Below, piece after piece: positions 44,399 through 55,300 of a DNA stretch of 64,000 bases. This stretch comes from Aphrocallistes beatrix (taxonomy: Eukaryota; Porifera; Hexactinellida; Sceptrulophora; Aphrocallistidae). Numbering within the stretch: the first letter of the stretch is position 1; the number at the start of each line of letters is the position of its first letter. The notes under the pieces were generated by a model. That model did not search any database and was not told where the DNA came from. It saw only the letters and a program-made list of their open reading frames with translations. The DNA lies in the NCBI GenBank assembly GCA_963281255.1, contig OY725506.1, positions 1,655,001-1,719,000 on the forward strand. Direction: 5' to 3'. Position numbers and translations under genes: made by a program.

Positions 44399-45084
44399 GG
44401 GGGAGTTGCATTTGTCAGAATTTTGAAGCTGTCACTTGTCAGAATTTTCCTAGTTGTCACTTGTCAGAATGGTTTTTAGGACTGCTGTCACTTGTCAGAA
44501 TGATTTTTAGAACAGCTGTCACTTGTCAGAATGGTTTTTAGGACTGCTGTCACTTGTCAGAATGTTTTTTTAAGAATGCTGTCACTTGTCAGAATGGTTT
44601 TTTAAGAATGCTGTCACTTGTCAGAATGGTTTTAGGACTGCTGTTACTTGTCAGAATGTTTTTTTGGCAAACATGAAGTTGAATAGAATTGGTAGGAAAG
44701 TGAGAGTGGGCATTTTGAGTTTGAAATAATATAAAGTGGCACGCGAGAGTGGTTTTTTTATTTCGTGAGGGTGGGTGATTGTCATTTATTATTTGGTAAA
44801 ATGAATGGGAGAATGAAAGTAGTGATTCTTTAATTTCATTCAAAGAAATATCAGTGACGAAACATCCGCCATTCCTTAAAAACCATTCTGAAGTGACAGC
44901 AGTCCTAAAAACCATTCTGACAAGTGACAGCAGTCCTAAAAACCATTCTGACAAGTGACAGCAGTCCTAAAAACCATTTTGACAAGTGACAACAGTCCTA
45001 AAAGCCATTCTGACAAGTGACAGCAGTCCTAAAAAACATTCTGACAAGTGATAGCTTCAAAATTCTGACAAATGCATGCACCCC
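44399..45084. mobile_element. MULE-like miniature element with terminal tandem subrepeats
   Basis: 686 bp; exact 8-bp duplication GAAGAAAT (44391-44398, 45085-45092). Each inverted end is a small array of a roughly 32-bp unit (TGTCACTTGTCAGAATGG + TTTTTAGGACTGC), about eight copies left and six right. No coding capacity. Confidence 0.85.
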
Positions 45085-45350
45085 GAAGAAATACATGAGC
45101 TGCCTTAAATCATTAACAAAGCACAATAGAGCTTAGGAATGTATTACCAGCATATATAAATATGGTGTCAAAGCACCCATATCCGTTGTTAAAATTTAGA
45201 TTAGTCATCAAATGATTGCGCAACAGGCTATATTTGGGTCAAATTTAGTGATTTTCAGAGGTCGTTTAAGGACACTTCTAAGTGTTTTTATTATAAAGTT
45301 TTTCGCATAGAACTGAGAAGTGAATGTGTTAATACTAAAAATTTGGAATT

Positions 45351-45758
45351 TTTTCATGGAATGTTCTTACATTCCAGTGTTGCTATGGAAACGTGTTTTG
45401 GTTAGTTGGGGCTATATCTTGAAAACAGCGATAGCTAGACATCCAAATTTAATCCCATTTGATAGCAAATAGGCTACTTCCTATTTAGCTATAATACAAT
45501 TTATGTGTCTAAATTCAATGGTTTATGAGTTATTAGACAATTTATCATATTGGTCACATTTGGTAATTTGTGCAATATCTCGTAAACCATTGAATTTAGA
45601 CACAGAAATTGTATTAAGCTAAATAGGAAGTAGCCTATTTGCTATCAAATGGGACTAAATTTGGATGTCTAGCTATCGCTGTTTTCAAGATATAGCCCCA
45701 ACTGACCAAAACACGTTTCCATAGCAATACTGGAATGTAAGAACATTCCATGAAAAAA
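45351..45758. repeat. large palindrome P1
   Basis: Two arms of about 195 bp pair almost perfectly around 45554. They contain GGAATGTTCTTACATTCC, GCTATGGAAACG and GCTATATCTTGAAAAC. A diverged relative is P2 at 49608. Confidence 0.85.
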
Positions 45759-45904
45759 TGTAGATTCTGAAAATCGTATTTTCGAATCTATGTGATAAAT
45801 TATTTGTTTAATTTTGTTTTAGTCACATAAAGTAAACAATTTACAAAAATATGCTAGATACTGGCTTCCAACGGTTGACATATGTTTTTTATGGGTGTAA
45901 ATTG

Positions 45905-46010
45905 GGAGAAAAATCACAAATTTGTCAATTTTTAAAATTCTGATGCGTAATGATGACGTAATAACAGAGTGATGAGTCATCATTTTTTGATGATAGCTGC
46001 ATCATATAAA
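45905..46010 (+). repeat. repeat A internal fragment
   Basis: AATCACAAATTTGTCAATTT, GATGACGTAATAA and TGATGAGTCATCATTTTTTG match the middle of repeat A; both ends are missing. Confidence 0.6.
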
Positions 46011-46556
46011 AATCATTGTACGACACTACAATATATCGTCATTGTTATTAAAATGCTTCAAAGCCACAACTTATGTTTGATATCTTAAATGTATTATAGT
46101 TCATGGCAATAAAAAAGATTATGTGCATATTTTCACACCATTTGACGAATTTTGAAAAATGTGCTAGAGACTAGCTTCCAATGGGTGACATGAGGCTTTT
46201 AGGGGTGTATATTTCGAATAATCATATTTTCGAGTAAGTTTGATAATTAATTTGTTTACTTTTGTTTACAATAGATACATAAAGTAAACAAATCTCAAAA
46301 ATATGCTAGAAACTTGCTTTAAACGGTTGACATGGGGTTTTCAAGGGTCTAGATTTCGAATATCATATTTTTGAGTGAATTTGATGATTAATTTGTTTAC
46401 TTTTGTTTATAATAGATACATAAAGTAAACAAATCTCAAAAATATGCTAGAAACTTGCTTTAAACGGTTGACATGGGGTTTCCAGGGGTGTAGATTTTAA
46501 ATATCATATTTTCGAGTAAATTTGATAATTAATTTGTTTACTTTTGTTTACAATAG

Positions 46557-46983
46557 CAGGGTTTCTTTCAGGATTTTATGTAAGGGGGGGCAAATGAAGG
46601 TTTGTAGAACTATAGGGGGGGCATGGCCATCCGCGAGGAAATTTTGTCCTAGCCACACACATTTTCATATCCACACCCATTTTTAGACCTTGGTTACATT
46701 TGTTGTACTCTGGTCATGTCAGTTATGTATCCCCACGTGTTTTAAATAGAATCTGACGAAGATCGAACCAAATGTGGTCACAGGATTCTTTTTTTATCAT
46801 TTTTTATGTGAGATGGAGCTAGAAAATATTGTAGATATATGGAATAGAAAGAATAGAAGAGTAGTTGTGTAGTTTCTAATTATATTTTCACTGTTTAACC
46901 ATTAAATTTTTTTTCAATCATACACTTAAGTCATTTCCAAGGGGGGGGGGGGGGGCAAATGCCCCCCCCTGGAAGAAACCCTG
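46557..46983. mobile_element. MITE with CAGGGTTTCTT ends
   Basis: 427 bp; ends CAGGGTTTCTTTCAGG and CCTGGAAGAAACCCTG; duplication AATAG on both sides. G-runs inside. It splits one unit of the 170-bp array exactly. Confidence 0.8.
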
Positions 46984-47169
46984 AATAGATACATAAAGTA
47001 AACAATTTACAAAAATGGGCTAGGGACTAGCTTCCAACGGTTGACGTGGGGTTTTCATGGCTGTATATTTAGAATATTATTTTTTCGGATCTATATGAGA
47101 AATTATTTGTTAACTTTTGTTTACAATATTTATATTAAGTAAACTAATTCCCAAAATAGGCTAGATTGA

Positions 47170-47252
47170 GTAACTCGAGGCGCCAGCAGAGCAACTCTGC
47201 GGACACAAAGTGTCCGCAAGCCGCAGCTCAAGCAAGCGAAGTGCGCTTGTAT
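47170..47252 (-). repeat. repeat A hairpin end, inverted
   Basis: The reverse complement reads ACAAGCGCACTTCGCTTGCT, then GCGGACACTTTGTGTCCGC. Only the GC-rich end is present. Confidence 0.65.
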
Positions 47253-47389
47253 TATTTAAAAAGCATGTAAAATTCTATTTATTTACTAATATTTGATGAG
47301 AAATATATGAACAAGCAGGCTTTGTTTGTTATTTCCTCGTCTCTTGCCTGATCGTAGCTCGTGCTCCTTTTATTCTCCTCAATTTTCAA

Positions 47390-47770
47390 TTTTGGCGACC
47401 AAAACTGGTACCCCGGACCAATTTTGGCGACCAAATCTGGTCCCCCGGACCAATTTTGGAGACCAAAACTGGTCCGGGAGGGACCAAATTTAGCCAAGGG
47501 GGACCAATTTTAGCTGCCAAAACTGGTCCCCGGACCAATTTTGGCGACCAAATCTGGTCCCCCGGACCAATTTTGGCGACCAAAACTGGTCCGGGAGGGA
47601 CCAAATTTAGCCAAGGGGGACCAATTTTGGCTGCCAAAACTGGTCCCCGGACCAATTTTGGCGACCAAATCTGGTCCCCCGGACCAATTTTGGCGACCAA
47701 AACTGGTCCGGGAAGGACCAAATTTAGCCAAGGGAGGACCAATTTTGGCTGCCAAAACTGGAAAAAATTG
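47390..47770. repeat. 117-bp minisatellite, about three units
   Basis: GGTCCGGGAG recurs at 47471, 47588 and 47705, a period of 117 bp. Units are made of GGACCAATTTTGG and CCAAAACTGGTCC, which are nearly complementary to each other. Because 117 is a multiple of three, several frames on both strands stay open by chance. Confidence 0.85.
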
Positions 47771-48539
47771 GGAGTTTTGGTCGCAAAAATGTAATATTTT
47801 TACCTACAAATTAATATTAACTACAAATTATGTGTGGGATAGAATTATTTTAGATTTTATCATATAATTAATAATCCCAGAAAGCCATTTATTATCTTTA
47901 AGTAAAAACTTGGGTTGTAATGAGAATTGCATTTCCATTTCCACTCCATTCCTACAGGGTTAAAGGATCTTTATCCATTGAAATCTCACTTCTAGTTCAA
48001 ATATTACTCTAAAAGGTGTGAAAATAAGTTGCGTAGGATACATACTATGTTGATTGCTGACAAAATATTCACATCAATCCTTCCTAAATACGAGAATTCT
48101 TCATAGTAGTACTATACCATCTTAGTTGTTGAGGTCTCATAAATAATTTCCATAATTGAAACAACACAACTTTGTAAGCGAAGTTAATACATATACGTAT
48201 GTATCAAATTTTTATAACATGTGAACTTAGTTTATAATTCTATGTAAACACCAAATCTATGAGTACAGTGTGTTAAGAATGTTTTCCCTTATTCGGAATA
48301 TCTGATAGAAAATAATTCTGATTATATTTGTTTATAATACCTAGCATCTTATATATGAATGGGAATATTCAGATACTAATGTATTTGTATGATTGAATGT
48401 TGTTTTGTTTAACTTATCCTTTAGCGAATTAAATAGGTTGCATTGTTGTCAAATGAGTTCCCAGTGGGCGATTTTAGCAAGATCAGAAATCAGATCATCT
48501 GGCTCGAAAGGCATTTGTCACCTCTACTTGATTTAAGAC
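47771..48539. other. intergenic, no gene seen
   Basis: AT-rich, no exon or repeat recognised. Confidence 0.4.
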
Positions 48540-48929
48540 CAGGGAATGAAAAGTTCACGAGTGAACTTGAACTGAACGAACGCCAACCGTTCCCGAACGG
48601 CAGTTGAACGAACTGAACGAACGGACGATTGATCCGTACCATTGAACATGAACTGAACGAGTTGAACTGAACAAACTGAACTGAATAATGATAAATATTA
48701 ATTCATAAAGTAGAAATAGATCACTAAGAGGCTAATTCCAGACATCCCTCGTGAACTCATGTCTGCTTGTTGTACTTATAATCACCGCCAGACATCTTCG
48801 CGCGGGCGGGGCGGCATAGTCTAGAGGGGAACGAACGCTAGTGGAGTTGAAGTTATGAACTGATTTGCGTCAATTTGAGATGAATTTAATTGCGTTTACT
48901 CAGTCCATTCGTGAAACTTTCATTCCCTG
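48540..48929. mobile_element. hAT-like MITE
   Basis: 390 bp; CAGGGAATGAAAAGTTCACG and CGTGAAACTTTCATTCCCTG ends; exact 8-bp duplication TTTAAGAC (48532-48539, 48930-48937). Contains many GAACTGAACGAAC repeats. Confidence 0.9.
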
Positions 48930-48937
48930 TTTAAGAC

Positions 48938-49607
48938 CTATTTAAAATCCTTGATGAATTATGAAGAAACGACAACATTCTTTTTTGAACGACTAAAAAA
49001 CTAGAATTGCTTTAGCCAGTTGATTCAAGCTTTGAAAAGGACAATCATGAAGTTTTAGAGACAGTTATACAAGTAGTAAAAATGCCGAATTGAGTTAATG
49101 TCAGCGCTCTTAAATGATGCACATTAATTTCTGAACACAATTTAGATCATGCGTTCTCCAAACGCCTTCACTTTCACAGATGTTATTACTTGTCAAGTAT
49201 CTTGTTAAGTATCTTGTTAAGTCACTTCGCTAATCCATTAGCCATCGAACTTCTGGGGAAATACCGAAAAATCTGTACACAAATGCTACAATGTTAGTTT
49301 GCTTTTTGTATATAATTTTTTCTAGTGGACTTCTTTTGTGTAGTATCGTACTAAACGCTCATGTAATAATAATAATACTATTGGTAAACTGAACCATTCA
49401 GATTCACTGAGGTTGTACAAGCGATTTTTCTATTTTCAAATCACATTTTAAGTTTCTAAAATGCGCAACCTGCTGAAATCTTACCTTTCTCTTTTATCTG
49501 ATAATTTATATTCTGTCAATGTTTCTTGAATTTGTTCCGATATTTCTATCTAAAAGAGTTATCACTTCTGCCATTTTGTGCCACAAATCAGAATTCACAG
49601 CAAACAT
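48938..49607. other. intergenic, no gene seen
   Basis: No exon recognised; a short direct repeat, AAGTATCTTGTT, occurs at about 49196-49220. Confidence 0.4.
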
Positions 49608-50406
49608 AGGAAGTCGTATTTTTAGAGTACATTGGTCATGTTGGCTTACCTCAACTATGTGTGGAATGTGAGTTATGTGGTTTTTCACAGATTTAAGATA
49701 CATTTTGGCAATATTCTGACCTGTTTTAAGCACATTTTAAGGCGTTATTAATGTATGATTTTCGAAGATAATCAAGGTAGGAACGGGTTAATTCGAAAAT
49801 TTTGAAATTTTCTAATGGAATATTGCTGCATTCCAAGGTTACTATGGAAACGTATTTATACCATTTGAGCCTATATCTTGAAAACCTTTACAGTTATACA
49901 TTGACTGTATTTGATAGATAATAGGCTACTTTCTATTCGCTCCTAATACATTTTGTAACACTAAATCTTAAGGTTCTCGAGATATGATGCAATATATTTT
50001 ATGAATCATATTTGTTAAATTGCACCATATCTCGAAAACCTTGTGGGATTTAGTGTTATAAAATGTATTAGGAGCGAATAGAAAGTAGCCTATTATCTAT
50101 CAAATACAGTCAAATTTGAATGTATAACTGTAACGGTTTTCAAGATATAGGCTCAAAGGGTATAAATACGTTTCCATAGCAACCCTGGAATGTAGCAATA
50201 TTCCATTAGAAAATTTCAAATTTTTATAATTAACCCGTTGATTATCTTCGAAAATCTTACATTAATAACGCTTTAAAATGTGCTTAAAACAGGTCAGAAT
50301 ATTGTCAAAATGTATCTCAAATCTGTGAAAAACCACATAACTCACATTCCACACATAGTTGAGGTAAGCCAACATGACCAATGTACTCTAAAAATACGAC
50401 TTCCTA
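49608..50406. repeat. large palindrome P2
   Basis: Two arms of about 395 bp in inverse orientation meet near 50007, running from AGGAAGTCGTATTTTTAGAG to its complement. Inner parts (GGAATATTGCTGCATTCCAAGG, split; CTATGGAAACGTA; CTATATCTTGAAAACC) match palindrome P1. Confidence 0.85.
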
Positions 50407-51107
50407 TTTAACAATAATACATCTCCCATGTCTAACTCGAGCGGATTACGAGATATCAAAAATATACAATGGACCCAAGTTCCAGAACTTGAGACTGAAA
50501 TAATGTTGGATGGTCACTGATCTACCTTGGAAATACCGTATTTACTTGAATAGTAGCCGGCCCTCGAATAATCGCCCCCAATGGAGGTGCTACATTTTGT
50601 ACCTTTTAGAAAGATGTTAATGGTAATCAGCATCTACTCCCAGCATCTAACAAACATGCTAATGTTTATTTCTTCAACAGGATTTGGTAAAACAAGCTAT
50701 TAACATTCAAAATCTTCCGGATACTATATTTAGAAAAAGCCTTGATTTCACATAGTGACTATAATTTTTGGTCGTCCGTGTCCTTTCCTTTGGTTGGCCC
50801 CTTTCAATAAATTCTCATGATCTCTTTAATTCGGATATAGTGTTATATCCCCGACAAATCCACTATCACATATATTTAAAGATTTTAACCTCAGGAATAT
50901 TGTGTTCAGATTTCGTTTCCACCCTTCTTGTGACGCCTCATTTTGCTGCCCTCAGCATTCTAAGATTAACTAGACCTATTGCAACCTTTGATTTACTATT
51001 ATTTTACTTTTGATGGCAATGAAGGGAGTCTGATATAGTATCTGAAATAATAACGAAACTTGTTCAACTTAATATTACTGTAATTTTGCTAATTGATTAT
51101 TAATAAA
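50407..51107. other. intergenic, no gene seen
   Basis: 50535-50600 has a CCGTATTTACTTGAATAGTA / CCCTCGAATAATCGCCCC word pair that looks like a transposon end. Otherwise nothing recognised. Confidence 0.35.
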
Positions 51108-51800
51108 AAGTACTGGAATTTGTCCTAAAATTCTGTATACTGGAATTTGTCCTAAAGAAAATCGAATATTGGAATTTGTCCTAAACACTAAGTTGTTATT
51201 AAATTGTACTACCTAATGCTTAGAAATATTGGTGTTTAATATGACAATTATAATATCAGAAATGAGACTAAAAGATGGTAGGATTATGATAAAAAATAAA
51301 AATATAACTCTTGATTAGAAAATTAACTCGAATAGATTCGTAATTTTATCGATTTTGGCAATGGATGGGCAGGAATGCTTTCTAAATAATGCACATCTTA
51401 GATAAATACTATTTTCACATTCTCTAGATTTTACATAGCGAAAACCTTCGCATTCATAGTTGATTGAATTTAGCTTTTTACCTTCGACCACTGAATATTC
51501 CATTATATGATTGAAAGAAATATGAATAATATTGACAACTACGAAATATCACTAGTTTATATACGTATATATATTGTATGTATTGTTTAGATTTGACGGA
51601 ATCAATACAAGACACAACGTCTTTGAAAGCTTTTTGGAATTAATTAATGGAATCACTAATATAATTGGTGTAAAGCATTCAACAAACATGGAAGTGTCAT
51701 ATCAAAACCCCTCTATAAATGTTTAAGATTATCCAGTACTCAGAGTTTAGGACAAATTCCAATGTCTGTTAGGACAAATTACGGTTTCCCCTTTTAACCA
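51108..51800. mobile_element. element with GGAATTTGTCCTAA subrepeat ends
   Basis: ACTGGAATTTGTCCTAA occurs three times at 51112-51187, and TTAGGACAAATTCCAA / TTAGGACAAATTACGG in inverse orientation at 51747-51791. The arrangement is like the subrepeat ends of the MULE-like elements. Exact ends and target duplication were not resolved. Confidence 0.55.
51315..51503 (-). CDS. FLYWCH-like zinc-finger mini-protein
   Basis: 62 residues. LNSINYECEGFRYVKSRECE then YLRCALFRKHSCPSIAKI follows the FLYWCH pattern (aromatic/Leu strand, then W-x-C...C-x-A), with Leu in place of Trp. The closing H-x-H is not reached before the stop. FLYWCH fingers often accompany MULE transposases and bind DNA. It sits alone between inverted subrepeats, so it may be a transposon-borne fragment rather than a host gene. 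No partner exon found. Confidence 0.4.
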   Translation of the reverse strand: MEYSVVEGKKLNSINYECEGFRYVKSRECENSIYLRCALFRKHSCPSIAKIDKITNLFELIF

Positions 51801-52324
51801 CTTTTGGGCATAGAATCTGCACTAATGTTTGAGATTTTGATTAATTCATGAATTAAATAATTCATAATTCTTCACCATTTTTCAATGAATTAGTCAACTA
51901 ATCTATGAGCAATATATTAACAACCAATTTTCAAGTGCCTTGTGTAGATTTTGTATTAATTATGTTTCCTTATTAGCTAATTCGCGTATTTGCAACTTTT
52001 TCATGAACAAACCCGAAATGCTAATAAGCGAATACCATTGTGTGTTGAGAAATTTTCAGTTAATCGGACATTCCAGATAATTGGAGGACATTTATTTCCC
52101 TGATAAAAGTGGCCCGATTGACAAGGTCGACATATCTTATTTGTGGCAAACACCCAACTTAGCTTTATAACCACGATTCTTATACTGAACTGAAGTAGAG
52201 TAAGGCGAGGAGTAACAGATGATTTATTTTGCTCACAGAGATACAAACGATATTGAGACTTGAGTTTCATAGAACTGAGTTTGGTATCATTATTTTACTT
52301 CTAAATATAATATCCATACATAAA
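51801..52324. repeat. repeat fragments upstream of the giant gene
   Basis: 51895-52045 is a second copy of the pogo-like end at 39735. 52060-52130 shares AAAAGTGGCCCGATTGAC with repeat D at 4260. The promoter of the giant gene would have to lie among these. Confidence 0.5.
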
Positions 52325-55300
52325 ATGATGATATATTATTTATTTTTTAGGACTCGAGCAACTTACTATTTTGTCATCCTATTTCTATTTGGATTTCTTA
52401 TTTCTGGTGAGTTTTTTTCTAATACATTTCTTTCCGGTTGAGATATTTCTTTTATTCGTGGTGAGAACAAGCTCCTCCCAATATTATTCTGTACCCCCAA
52501 ATTATTATTAGAAATCAATGATCACTAAATGATTTTTAAGCATCTTTTAGATCCCATTCTTTTTTTACAAGCGAGGTGACAAATACGTCATCATGCATGA
52601 TGAGCAAGCATTCATAGCATTTAAATAACTATACACAGTTTTAATAGTACAGTACACCCTCGCTAATCCGAACAGTTCTGTGTTAACAATCGAAAAAATC
52701 GTTCAGATTAGTGAATGTGTTCCGATTAGTGAAATAACACTAATTAATTGGAAATTTACCGATAATAAATTTGTAAGGTCAGAATATTACGATTATTATT
52801 TCGATTGCTTTTTAACGAGGTTTATCAATCTTATTGAAAGATGAAATATTATAAACTTAAAACGAAGAGGCGAATAATATTGTAATTTCCGTGTTCGGAT
52901 TTTAAGAATGAATTGTTCAGGATTAGCGAAGGTTCGGAGGTTAATTGACCCGTTTCGAGGAGAAAATCTGATTCTAAGCATATTTTTACAAGGAATCCAA
53001 ACTGTAACCATGTTTTTACGTCAATGAAACTGAAATTATAATTCAATCCATTCTAATACTGTAGCAATTTAGATTGTGTGGAATTTTCTATTTGGTTCGT
53101 TTGTGAGATTCGTATTTTTAAATAACTTATAACAATTTAAGGTATTCGCACCGTTAATACGTAGAACATGTTCATTTTCAGCCAGGAATTTGCTTAAGTA
53201 AAAGTCACCCACTTCTGTATATTAATATATCTTTTCCTAATAATTATTTTCGGTGCCTCATATATGTACTATAATAAAAATACATCCGTATATTATATCT
53301 TTCAAGTTTTTCATTTAAATTTATTTCTTTGTCAATTCTATCATTTTACTATAGTATTAGAAGTGCTATTGTTATATCCAATGTGTTTGTATGTAATATT
53401 ATATATATTTGTGAGTAATATTATTGAGTTCCTTTTTATAATTTGTACAGTAGTGAGTAGTTATGCAATTTTAGTATCTGATTAATATTATACGTACAGG
53501 TGGTCGTGCTGCTAATGTAATGGAGAGCACTTTATCTCTTGATGAAAGTGTGCACACTCTTACTTTTGATGCCATCGTCAATACTTCTGAAGCACTATGT
53601 AGTGAAATCATCCTTCAAGCAAATGGTACAGTACGTTTAGTAAACTCGGAAGTCCGTCCTGTGGACCTAACTACTTCTATGGTCTGTGATTTAAATAGCG
53701 ACAAGGTTATTCTAATTGAAACCTTTGGTCCTAATCCCACTAACCTGTACACTACTGTCCCTGCGAGCACGAATATCAGGGATACTTCTAATGTGCTCGT
53801 TAACACCAGTGGCATGGGGATACTAACCCCCGTGGTTCCTGATACGACTAGACCCAGCCTAGTTGATTCAATCTCTTTCGACCTGAATCAAGGAATTTTA
53901 ATTCTGCAATTTGATGATTTTGTTAATCCAGCTACATTAAATTTCTCTTCATTGATTCTTCAATTCAACTTTGATATTTCGTATTCTCAGACAGATGGGT
54001 TTTATCAGCTGACGGGTGGTAGCTGCACTTCATTATGTGATAACAATAATACCTTGCACATCCAGCTGACTACTGAAGATCTTGCCCAAATTAAAATTAG
54101 GCCGCAGCTTTGTTTCTCTCAAACAGATTGTGTTCCAACTTTTTCTCCTTTATTTGTGATGGATTATGGAGGGAACGCGGTTAATGATGAAGGGAATAAC
54201 CAACTTTCGGTTAGACCGAGATTGCTCAATGAGTTTATTCCTGATACTTCCAGTCCAGAATTAACTGCTTTTGATCTGAATCTTGAGACAGATATTCTTA
54301 CACTGCTGTTTGATGAGCCAGTCGATGCTCTGGATACTCTCACTGTATCTTTTATTTCTCTCCAAGGTTCACAAACAGATGGCACAAATGCAGTATCCTT
54401 AAGCGCCGCTACTTTCACTGATACTTTTGATTTTGAAATTGTACTCAACCTCAACTCCGACAAACAACGTATCAAGGATTCCAACTTCTTCAATACAGAG
54501 AACGATACTTACATCACACTCACTTCTGATGCAGTGAAAGACGTGTCAGGGAATGACGTAGTTGCAATAACAACTTCCAATGCACTCAAGGTTAGGAATT
54601 TTACAGTGGATGAAACTCCACCAGTTGTAATTGCATTTGAGCTCGACTTTGATTCTAACTATCTAACACTAACATTTTCAGAAAGAATCTTACTGGCATC
54701 TCTAGAGCCTACCAGCAACATCTTCTTACTGAATAGCTCCACTGCTGATATCAACATTACAATTGCAGGCTCTCTGCTGGGTGGCCCATTCTCTGCCACC
54801 TCTGAGGCGACTAACGCCACTATAATTCTTGATAATGACTCAATCAGCAGAATCAAGCGCAATGACAATATCGGAACCAACGTTAATAATACCTTATTAC
54901 AGGCTCGCTCTTTTGCATTTCAGGACAGAAATGATCTATACAACTTGAATCATAACGTTTCTAATGCAACATTCCAACCTGATCTCACCATAGCGAATTT
55001 AGTGAGCTTCGCACTTGACATGGATACAGGGGAGCTCCTCTTGACATTCGACGATGTTGTTGACCCCACTAGCGTTCTCTTCAGTTCCATTATCCTCCAG
55101 AATGATGGCATGACCGCTACTCGAGATATTCAACTCTCAGACGGATCTTCTAGCCCGTTAAGCAGCATTGTCATAATCTTAACTTTAAATCCTGATGATT
55201 TGGTTTTCCTCAAAGGTGCTACAGGTCTTGCTGAAAATATCAGCAACACTTTTATTAGTTTGTTTTCTGATGCCTTTATGGATGTTAGGGGTATAGAGAT

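Larger units (their letters stand above)
42778..47169. repeat. decayed tandem array acting as a transposon nest
   Basis: Between inserted elements the same units recur, for example TTTCACACCTTTT, AGGGGTGTAGATT.CGAATAT and TTTGTTTACTTTTGTTTA. The clearest stretch is 46150-46556, with a period of about 170 bp. At least seven separate insertions interrupt it. No gene seen. Confidence 0.6.

Noticed and set aside
44400..45070. Regularly spaced short repeats resembling a CRISPR array
   Set aside because: They form inverted transposon ends around a core with an 8-bp target duplication, in a eukaryotic genome with no cas genes.
47279..47867. Overlapping open frames with Gly/Pro/Lys repeats on both strands
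   Set aside because: Explained by a 117-bp minisatellite whose length is divisible by three.
53264..53485. Hydrophobic 73-codon frame as a membrane protein
   Set aside because: It lies inside the intron of the giant gene, in very AT-rich DNA that yields Phe/Ile/Tyr-rich frames by chance.
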